DNA of 6,438 bases from an uncultured Zoogloea sp. Lineage in GTDB: Bacteria > Pseudomonadota > Gammaproteobacteria > Burkholderiales > Rhodocyclaceae. Below the pieces are notes generated by a model, which worked only from the letters and a program-made list of their open reading frames with translations, ran no database searches and had not been told where the DNA came from. Positions within the stretch are counted from its first letter, which is position 1, and each line of letters opens with the position of its first letter. Below, in pieces: positions 1 through 4,468 of this stretch. Made by a program: the position numbers and the translations under genes. Location of the stretch: assembly GCA_937967645.1 (NCBI GenBank), contig CALBTT010000083.1, positions 1 through 6,438 of the forward strand, written 5' to 3'.

Positions 1-388
1 GGGGAATCAAGCCCTCCGCACCTTGACGCTTGGCCCACTGCTCGTCGTAGACCGTGACCTGCTCGGTCATCAGGAAAATCGGTGGCACGCCCTCGCGCTT
101 CTTGAGCGCATGGGCGAAGCGAAAGCCGCTTTCACCCTCGGCCAACTGACCCATGTCGCAGAAGATCGCGGCGAACAGGGTCTGGTCGAGCAGTTCCATG
201 CCTTCCCGGCATGTGCGCACCACCGTGGCGGAAGTGCCCAAGAGCACGAACCGCTCGGGGAAGTTCGTGATGACCAGAAGCGACACCGCTTGCAGCAGCG
301 CGGGCTTCGGATCACGACCTGCCACCGTCTGCGGGCCAGCTTCACCTGACATCACGGTCGGCGCATCCTTGCGTTGCAGTCTGAACAT
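1..388 (-). CDS. Receiver-like (CheY-fold) protein, partial, C-terminus outside the window
   Basis: The frame stays open from an ATG at 388 to the window edge, giving 129 residues with no stop. A Shine-Dalgarno GGGAGAA lies seven bases upstream of the ATG, which fixes the start. After a polar N-terminal stretch of about 35 residues comes a pattern like a response-regulator receiver domain: hydrophobic strand SLLVIT (36-41), strand AAIFCDMG with Asp78 at the phospho-acceptor position, PPIFLMT with Thr108 at the conserved Thr/Ser position, and GAEGLIP (123-129) where receivers usually have GADDYLTKP. The paired acidic residues expected at the end of the first strand are replaced by Thr-Asn (41-42), so Mg2+ binding and normal phosphotransfer are doubtful. 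The gene starts 27 bases after the sod stop on the same strand, so the two are probably co-transcribed. Partner and output are unknown. The family call rests on pattern only and could be wrong. Confidence 0.62.
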   Translation of the reverse strand, partial: MFRLQRKDAPTVMSGEAGPQTVAGRDPKPALLQAVSLLVITNFPERFVLLGTSATVVRTCREGMELLDQTLFAAIFCDMGQLAEGESGFRFAHALKKREGVPPIFLMTEQVTVYDEQWAKRQGAEGLIP

Positions 389-415
389 GGCAGTTCTCCC
401 AAGCGGCGACCGCCG

Positions 416-1129
416 TCAGAGCTTCGCGAGGTTTTCTTCGACGAAGCGCCAGTTCAGCAGCTTGTCGAACACGGCCGCCGCGTACTCGCCGCGCCGGTTC
501 TCGTAGTCGAGGTAGTAGGCGTGCTCCCAGACATCGAGCACGGCCAGCGGCACCACGACATCGGCGCTGATCGGCGTGTCAGCGTTGCTGCTCTTGAGCA
601 GCATCAGCCGCTTGCTCGCCTTGTCCGCCACCAGCCACACCCAGCCGGAACCGAACTGGCCGCCCGAGGCGGCCAAGAACGCCTTGCGGAAGTCGTCGAA
701 CGAGCCGAAGGCATCGTTCACCTTGCCCAGCACGTCCGCACCCGGCTTGCCGCCGCCCTTGGGCGACAGGCTGTGCCAGTAGAAGGTGTGGTTCCACGTC
801 TGCGCCGCGTTGTTGAACAGCGCCACCTTGTCGGCCTTGCCGTTCGTCTCGCGAACGATCTCTTCGAGGCTGCGGCCTTCGAGGGCCGTGCCCACCAGCA
901 GCTTGTTCAGGTTGTCCACGTAGCTCGCGTGGTGCTTGCCGTAGTGGACGCCCACGGTGCGGCTCGAAATCACGGGATCGAGCGCGCCCTGCTCCCACGG
1001 CAGCTTCGGCAGGTCGATGCGGGCCTTTCCCGCCGACTGCGGCGACGGATCAGCGGCCAGCGCGAGGCCGCTCATGGATGCCGCGCCAGCGGCGGCGGCC
1101 ATCAAGAAGGTACGACGGTCGAGGTTCAT
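416..1129 (-). CDS. sodB: Iron-type superoxide dismutase with a twin-arginine signal peptide
   Basis: A 237-residue Fe/Mn-family superoxide dismutase, which converts superoxide to hydrogen peroxide and oxygen. Motifs match the family: VHYGKHH with metal ligand His62, NHTFYWHS with ligand His114, and LDVWEHAYYLDYENRR with ligands Asp199 and His203. Gln110 in NNAAQTWNH and the SNADTP segment follow the iron (SodB) pattern rather than the manganese one. Unlike cytoplasmic SodB of about 193 residues, it has an N-terminal extension: DRRTFLM (4-10), a hydrophobic AAAAGAAS region and an ALA-A cleavage site near residue 25. This is a Tat signal, so the folded metalloenzyme is probably exported to the periplasm. 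I chose the ATG at 1129 because AGGAGA lies nine bases upstream. A TTG 30 bases further upstream would place that ribosome binding site inside the gene. Metal preference is inferred from sequence and the enzyme could be cambialistic. Confidence 0.95.
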   Translation of the reverse strand: MNLDRRTFLMAAAAGAASMSGLALAADPSPQSAGKARIDLPKLPWEQGALDPVISSRTVGVHYGKHHASYVDNLNKLLVGTALEGRSLEEIVRETNGKADKVALFNNAAQTWNHTFYWHSLSPKGGGKPGADVLGKVNDAFGSFDDFRKAFLAASGGQFGSGWVWLVADKASKRLMLLKSSNADTPISADVVVPLAVLDVWEHAYYLDYENRRGEYAAAVFDKLLNWRFVEENLAKL

Positions 1130-1180
1130 TGCAATCACTCTCCTGATAGATGCAGCCAACGGATGGCCGGACTTGACGCG

Positions 1181-1249
1181 ATGTCAGCAAATAGTGAAGC
1201 GACATGCCAAACGCGCCGACTATACAAGAAAAGTTGATCGCATTGTTAG
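1181..1249 (-). promoter_or_regulatory. Candidate sod promoter and leader hairpin
   Basis: Within the AT-richer gap upstream of sod, the minus strand reads TATAGT at 1224-1219, which matches 5 of 6 bases of a sigma-70 -10 box. Only a weak -35 (CTAACA, 1249-1244) is found, at a long 19-base spacing. Transcription from here would give a leader of roughly 80 bases, including an imperfect inverted repeat (ATGTC and GACAT arms, with inner GC pairs, 1181-1205). The start site is not established, and an activator may compensate for the poor -35. Confidence 0.35.
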
Positions 1250-1302
1250 AAACTGACCGTTATGCGTTCCTGTCTTTTAATTGCAATGTGAATGTTCCGC
1301 AT

Positions 1303-1346
1303 GGTGTCAAGGCTTATCGACCTGTCAAGGTTGACAGGTTGACGCC
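1303..1346. repeat. Cluster of TGTCAA/TTGACA motifs with a 9-bp palindrome, possible operator
   Basis: A perfect inverted repeat, ACCTGTCAA at 1320-1328 and TTGACAGGT at 1331-1339, is separated by only GG. It is flanked by another TGTCAA at 1305-1310 (18 bases before the palindrome's own copy) and by TTGACG at 1339-1344, so GGTTGACA and GGTTGACG form a tandem direct repeat. GGTGTCAA at 1303 and TTGACGCC at 1339 also form an outer, near-perfect inverted pair. The block lies between the end of the 98-aa gene and the sod promoter region. There is no T-run on either side, so an ordinary terminator is unlikely and a regulator binding site is the better guess. Confidence 0.5.
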
Positions 1347-1360
1347 TTTGAAATGCCTTG

Positions 1361-1657
1361 TCACAGGCCGCGCTCGGCCGCCAGATCGGCCACGCGCAGG
1401 CCCAGCACGGCCATGAAAATCACGCTCTTGTCCTCGTAGGACAGCTTCTCGCCGTGCATCGCCTCGACGGCGACAAGCACCTTGTTGCCTCGAATTGATC
1501 CATCCTGACCACGGGTTTCCCCGAGGATTTCCGCGAATTTCTCGCGCCGGGCGTCACCATCGCCCCAAGCCAACTGCCGGGACACCGACGCCAAGGCGCG
1601 GGCGTATGCCCGACTGGCCTGCGTTTCGGCTGCGCACATCATTTCCGTCACTTCCAT
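1361..1657 (-). CDS. Small hypothetical protein, about 98 aa
   Basis: I do not recognise this protein. It is predicted mostly helical, with Ala-rich QASRAYARALASVSRQLAW in the first third, a charged centre (GDGDARREKFAEILGE) and a C-terminal segment from GNKVLVAVEAMHGEKLSYEDKS to VADLAAERGL. It has no signal peptide and no clear membrane helix. It is probably cytoplasmic. The start is unresolved. ATG at 1657 is listed, but GGAG at 1663-1660 is only two bases from it and is better spaced (eight bases) for a GTG at 1651; an ATG at 1642 is also possible. It stands alone between two gaps full of palindromes, 119 bases after the DUF1643 gene and 231 bases before sod, which suggests its own promoter. 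Being a real gene is supported by its GC-rich coding pattern, its ribosome binding site and the absence of a better frame. Confidence 0.7.
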   Translation of the reverse strand: MEVTEMMCAAETQASRAYARALASVSRQLAWGDGDARREKFAEILGETRGQDGSIRGNKVLVAVEAMHGEKLSYEDKSVIFMAVLGLRVADLAAERGL

Positions 1658-1674
1658 GTCTCCAACTTGAGACA

Positions 1675-1690
1675 CGCCGCACATGCGGCG
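1675..1690. repeat. 7-bp palindrome just upstream of the 98-aa gene
   Basis: CGCCGCA and TGCGGCG form a perfect inverted repeat with a two-base CA spacer. It sits 18 bases upstream of the 1657 ATG, in the likely 5' leader of the 98-aa gene. It could be a protein binding site or a leader hairpin; no T-run follows it on the minus strand. Confidence 0.45.
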
Positions 1691-1695
1691 CGTTA

Positions 1696-1725
1696 AAACT
1701 CCGTCGTTTGACTAATCCGTCAAAC
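1696..1725 (-). promoter_or_regulatory. Inverted repeat GTTTGAC-N6-GTCAAAC with possible -35, candidate operator
   Basis: A perfect 7-bp inverted repeat (GTTTGAC at 1706-1712, GTCAAAC at 1719-1725) lies in an AT-rich stretch upstream of the 98-aa gene. On the minus strand its first arm contains TTGACG, a 5 of 6 match to a sigma-70 -35 box. The possible -10 sequences around TTTTAA, 17 to 19 bases later, are poor. A site overlapping the -35 would suit a dimeric regulator. The repeat is certain, the promoter is not. Confidence 0.4.
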
Positions 1726-1755
1726 TCCAAAAATCTGATTTTCCGTATCCCGCAA

Positions 1756-1793
1756 TCCCCGGATCGCGGGGAGCACCTACCGGGGCCGGTAGG
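1756..1793 (-). terminator. Two consecutive GC-rich hairpins at the end of the DUF1643 gene
   Basis: The first hairpin, CCTACCGG and CCGGTAGG with a two-base spacer (1776-1793), includes the TAG stop codon. The second (1756-1772) has arms TCCCCG and CGGGGA around five bases. No T-run follows directly; the next T-rich patch is about 20 bases further on. These may slow polymerase, protect the mRNA 3' end or be a non-canonical terminator. Confidence 0.35.
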
Positions 1794-2271
1794 GTGTCGG
1801 CTGGATCGAATAGCCGACGTAGAGCGGGTGTTTCGGCGTGCCGTCCGCATTCACCTGCAAGCACATGGGCGCGATGCCCTGAGCCAGCAGCATCCGGGCA
1901 ACGGCGTCGCCGCGCTCAAGCAGCTTGCCGTGCGTGCCCCATGCGCAGATGACGACACCGGCATCCCGGCAAGCCTCGAAGATGGCCTCGTCGTTGCCGG
2001 GGCCGATGGGGTCGTCAAGGCTGTACAGCGCGGCCGGATCGGTAGATCGCCACGCGAAGATGTTGGCGACCCGCAGGCCGCCCATGCCCAGCGCCAGAGC
2101 GCGCCGCTGGCAGCGCTCGACGGTGGGGTCGTTGTCCACCTCGTCAGCGGTGGATGGGTTGAGCATCACGAAGGTGGCGACCGGCTTGGACGCATCCCAC
2201 ACGCGCCACAGCGCGTAGCGGTAGCGCTCACACGGCGAAAAGCGAGCGCCAGTGAAGTCGAACAAGCTCAT
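1777..2271 (-). CDS. DUF1643 domain protein
   Basis: A 164-residue protein that fits the DUF1643 family over its full length. Visible family signatures are MLNPSTADE (36-44) followed by NDPT and RC (47-54), VANIFAWRSTDP (68-79), an ICAWG segment (108-112) and the C-terminal GTPKHPLY (144-151). The biochemical function of the family is unknown; members are common on phages, plasmids and integrative elements. The protein is soluble, with no signal peptide. The ATG at 2271 overlaps the stop of the PcfJ-like gene as ATGA, so translation is probably coupled and the weak GGGGG upstream may suffice as a ribosome binding site. This tight link suggests the two proteins act in the same process. The family call is firm, any role is not known. 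Confidence 0.9.
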   Translation of the reverse strand: MSLFDFTGARFSPCERYRYALWRVWDASKPVATFVMLNPSTADEVDNDPTVERCQRRALALGMGGLRVANIFAWRSTDPAALYSLDDPIGPGNDEAIFEACRDAGVVICAWGTHGKLLERGDAVARMLLAQGIAPMCLQVNADGTPKHPLYVGYSIQPTPYRPR

Positions 2272-4019
2272 GCTGCCCCCACACGCTTCAAATGGGCCTG
2301 CTGGTAGCGACTGACAAGCTCCTTGCCTGCCTTGGTGGCCTCGACGCTCACCGAACCGTTGTACTTGCCTCTGTGCTGCTCGACCACCCAGCGGCCCGAC
2401 CGATCAAACCACAGGCCGAGCGTTGACCGCGTGCCATCCGGCTCGACAGCGGTGTAGACCCTGTAGTGGCCCTCTACGCAGTCATAGGCATAGTTGCCTA
2501 CGCAGTGATGCTGCCGATAGCCCTCGACAGCAACATCCCTGACTGAATTCAACGGCGTGAAGGTCACATCGCCGATGACCACCTCGCCAAGCAGCGATTC
2601 CCACGTCTGGTTCTCGCCCGCACTGCGCTCGACGTTCTCAATCGCCACACGCTCATGCCAGTCGTCACAGCGGCGGCGCATGGATTCCCAAGTCGCGTGC
2701 TTGTCGGGAAAGCCTTGGGCGATGCCCTCGGCCACCAACCAGTCGGCAACATCGCCAATGCTCGATTGATCGCCCTTGAGCCAAGTTCGGAGCGCTGCAA
2801 ACCCCTTGTCCTTCCACATGGAAGCGCAATGCACCGCGAAGGCGCGGTAGAGCCGTTGCGCCAACTCGCTCACCCCGAGTTGCGCAACTCGATGCCCGGC
2901 ACTGGCCGATACGATGTGGCACCACGCAATGGCGGGAATCTTCACCCCGATATTTGCCCTGCTCAGGTTTTCGAGAACGGCAGCGTTCTTGCAGCCTCCA
3001 CCTGCGGATGCCCAACGCCGCACGACCGTCAGTTGAGCCTTGCCGAGCCAACGCAGGGCCGCTCGCGAGTCGAGGCTTTGAAAGCCACGCACGCGGCCCT
3101 CGGAGAACCTTGCGTAGTCCACCAACGTCCGCTTGCGACCGTCCTTGATCCAGAGCTTGCGGGAGAACAAGTCTTTCCTGCCCCAATGCTCCTTCGTGAT
3201 CTCAGGCAGCAGAGGCAGGAAGTTGCGGTGCTCCTTCGCAACCCGCAGCACCGCATCACGGTGCAACGCGAAGCGCAGGTAGTCGCAGAGCGTCACGAGC
3301 TTGTAGTCGATGGCAAGGATTGCCGACAGAAGGTCGGCTTCGAGCACATGATCGAAGATGGATGCACGAAGAGCCTTGGCCCCTGCGATCATCACCTTGG
3401 GCTTGAGGAATCCCTTGCGCCACTTCTCCTTCCCGGCCTTGGTTCTACCTACCGACTTGCCAACATAGCGCTGCACCAACAGGTAGGCCATCTTCCTCGG
3501 CGTCATCTCCGGCTTCCCTGACAACGCCTTAGACCGCCCGGTTGTCTCGTCGTACCCCCACTCCACCTGCGTGATGTGCTGAGGCAGGGTGCCGTAGCCC
3601 GCCGCCATCAGCGCCTTCCAAACCACGCGGCGCGCAACATCGCGCCACCAGTCCAAGGTCTGGGCCTTCTGAATCGGGTAGAGAGGGACATCAGGCCAGA
3701 AGTCGAGCTTGCTGACTTCGGCCCACTGGCCGGTCGCCATATCGAACTCAAGCGCCTTGACGCCGCCTTGCGCGGAACGATCAACGCGCCAGAGATTGCA
3801 GATCACCAGACTGGACGCACCCTCGCCATCTTTGATGACTTGGGCCATCCGAAAGACGCCGTGCTTGACCAGCAGATCGCGAGCACGCCGGTAAACCTCG
3901 GCCAGATCGGCACGGCCAAACAGGTTCTTCCGGCCACGGCCGCCCTGATCCGCCACCTCAGCGATGGGCACATCGCTGGCAACAACAGCATCATCGACAG
4001 AGAGCGCGCCGCGATCCAT
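2268..4019 (-). CDS. PcfJ-like domain protein
   Basis: A 583-residue soluble protein. Its C-terminal ~100 residues (about 481-583) match the PcfJ-like domain: VRDVAVEGYRQHHCVGNYAY with the hallmark HHCVG (504-508), then STLGLWFD and VVEQHRGKYN. The domain is named after a gene of the Enterococcus conjugative plasmid pCF10; its activity is not known, although the invariant His-Cys suggests metal binding or catalysis. The long N-terminal part is helical and rich in Trp and basic residues (for example RTKAGKEKWRKGFLKPK) and I assign no domain to it. I chose the ATG at 4019. GAGGT ends five bases upstream, and that ribosome binding site overlaps the TGA stop of the membrane gene, seven bases away. 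A TTG at 4064 would extend it by 15 residues but overlap that gene and has no good ribosome binding site. Its stop overlaps the DUF1643 start. Confidence 0.88.
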   Translation of the reverse strand: MDRGALSVDDAVVASDVPIAEVADQGGRGRKNLFGRADLAEVYRRARDLLVKHGVFRMAQVIKDGEGASSLVICNLWRVDRSAQGGVKALEFDMATGQWAEVSKLDFWPDVPLYPIQKAQTLDWWRDVARRVVWKALMAAGYGTLPQHITQVEWGYDETTGRSKALSGKPEMTPRKMAYLLVQRYVGKSVGRTKAGKEKWRKGFLKPKVMIAGAKALRASIFDHVLEADLLSAILAIDYKLVTLCDYLRFALHRDAVLRVAKEHRNFLPLLPEITKEHWGRKDLFSRKLWIKDGRKRTLVDYARFSEGRVRGFQSLDSRAALRWLGKAQLTVVRRWASAGGGCKNAAVLENLSRANIGVKIPAIAWCHIVSASAGHRVAQLGVSELAQRLYRAFAVHCASMWKDKGFAALRTWLKGDQSSIGDVADWLVAEGIAQGFPDKHATWESMRRRCDDWHERVAIENVERSAGENQTWESLLGEVVIGDVTFTPLNSVRDVAVEGYRQHHCVGNYAYDCVEGHYRVYTAVEPDGTRSTLGLWFDRSGRWVVEQHRGKYNGSVSVEATKAGKELVSRYQQAHLKRVGAA

Positions 4020-4026
4020 GCGTACC

Positions 4027-4284
4027 TCACGCAACAGCGACCGACTGCGCACGTCGGGGAGCAATCAGCCAGCGCCACACACCCACCGCGCTGGTCGCCG
4101 TGAAAACGCACTGCATGACAACCAAACCGGGTGCGGCCGTCATCACGCCGAACGCGATCCAGCAGGCATTCGAGAGCAGGTAGACCACGAAACCCCACCC
4201 CGACCACCGGGAACGCCACGCCAGCAAGGCCGAGCCGAGCACGCCTGTGGCGCAGCCTGCCCATTGCAGAAGATCGACGGTCAC
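4027..4284 (-). CDS. Small three-helix membrane protein
   Basis: An 85-residue inner-membrane protein starting at GTG 4284, with GGAGGGAG immediately upstream (4294-4287). Three hydrophobic segments are visible at about 5-23, 28-48 and 52-72, followed by a basic tail (RWLIAPRRAQ). The WGFVVYLLSNACWIAFG stretch and the MQCVFTATSAVGVWRW stretch resemble small three-helix proteins often annotated as PnuC-like or SemiSWEET/PQ-loop-like and found in phages and integrative elements, but no substrate can be inferred. The open frame extends upstream to 4404, but that part is a leader RNA with a terminator-like hairpin rather than protein, and only the GTG has a good ribosome binding site. It is first in a coupled run with the PcfJ-like and DUF1643 genes. 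Expression may be set by the hairpin upstream. Confidence 0.75.
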   Translation of the reverse strand: MTVDLLQWAGCATGVLGSALLAWRSRWSGWGFVVYLLSNACWIAFGVMTAAPGLVVMQCVFTATSAVGVWRWLIAPRRAQSVAVA

Positions 4285-4299
4285 AACTCCCTCCAAGCC

Positions 4300-4362
4300 A
4301 AAAAAAAGGCCGCCAAACTCGCTAACCGTACAGGGAGGAAACACGGTAGGCGGTTGGCGGCC
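4300..4362 (-). terminator. Intrinsic terminator, GC-rich 9-bp stem followed by eight Ts
   Basis: The outer stem GGCCGCCAA/TTGGCGGCC closes directly onto T8 (4307-4300), a classical rho-independent signal on the minus strand. It is unusual in that the loop between the outer arms is itself a structured 37-base insert. It lies upstream, not downstream, of the 85-aa gene, so some read-through or a second promoter is needed to express the genes behind it. Confidence 0.75.
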
Positions 4363-4379
4363 GACACGATGAATGATGC
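4300..4379 (-). ncRNA. Putative structured small RNA or leader attenuator, about 80 nt
   Basis: Downstream of a strong promoter match the transcript would start near 4379. It folds into one long hairpin: a perfect 9-bp outer stem (GGCCGCCAA 4362-4354 with TTGGCGGCC 4316-4308) and an inner stem (CTACCGT with ACGGT-AG, one bulge, 4349-4322). A 13-base loop (4342-4330) exposes TTTCCTCCC. Eight Ts follow the outer stem. CCTCC mimics the 16S anti-Shine-Dalgarno end, and CTCCCT in the loop can form six pairs with AGGGAG (4292-4287) in the ribosome binding site of the 85-aa gene just downstream. It could be a free regulatory RNA acting on GGAGG-type sites, or a leader controlling the membrane-pcfJ-DUF1643 run by termination or occlusion. 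I do not recognise a known RNA family. Confidence 0.6.
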
Positions 4380-4385
4380 GCTTGC

Positions 4386-4414
4386 ATCTTAGCGCAAAAC
4401 TCAAATCATGTCAT
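4386..4414 (-). promoter_or_regulatory. Sigma-70-type promoter for the small RNA and downstream genes
   Basis: On the minus strand, ATGACA (4414-4409, 5 of 6 to the -35 consensus) and TAAGAT (4391-4386, 4 of 6 to the -10) are separated by exactly 17 bases. The sequence sits in an AT-rich island after ardC, and the expected start near 4379 is just ahead of the hairpin. This is the best promoter match in the window. Confidence 0.65.
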
Positions 4415-4422
4415 CTTGGCTT

Positions 4423-4452
4423 TCTAACTCATGTGGATTTCGCCTTGTTAGA
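4423..4452. repeat. Short inverted repeat after ardC
   Basis: TCTAAC (4423-4428) and GTTAGA (4447-4452) form a 6-bp inverted repeat with an 18-base spacer in AT-rich sequence between the ardC stop and the downstream promoter. On the minus strand no T-run follows it, so it is not a good ardC terminator; it could be a weak regulator site or chance. Confidence 0.2.
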
Positions 4453-4468
4453 TTTTTGACTTTTCACA

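Noticed and set aside
1130..1159. Upstream TTG start for sod
   Set aside because: It would bury the AGGAGA ribosome binding site inside the coding region and place ten residues ahead of the twin-arginine motif.
374..1237. Plus-strand 287-codon open frame
   Set aside because: It is antisense to the sod gene, rich in Arg, Val, His and Leu as expected for a mirror frame in GC-rich DNA, and lacks any recognisable domain.
1320..1339. Palindrome as a terminator for the 98-aa gene
   Set aside because: No T-run follows on the minus strand and the two-base centre is tight for an RNA hairpin; an operator is more likely.
1204..1416. Plus-strand 70-codon frame, divergent to sod, with a plausible-looking first 50 residues
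   Set aside because: No convincing ribosome binding site; it covers the sod promoter region and the TGTCAA palindromes, and its end runs antisense into the 98-aa gene. A homology search could revive it.
1495..2307. Plus-strand 270-codon open frame
   Set aside because: Antisense to the DUF1643 gene, which has clear family motifs, and crosses an AT-rich regulatory gap.
2655..3521. Plus-strand 288-codon open frame
   Set aside because: Lies entirely antisense to the PcfJ-like gene and shows no family motif or ribosome binding site.
4020..4064. Upstream TTG start for the PcfJ-like protein
   Set aside because: It would overlap the membrane gene by 38 bases and has no good ribosome binding site, whereas ATG 4019 is well placed after GAGGT.
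4285..4404. N-terminal extension of the 85-aa membrane protein by 40 codons
   Set aside because: The extra part coincides with the hairpin and eight-T terminator, contains the putative transcript start and has no ribosome binding site; the GTG at 4284 has a strong one.
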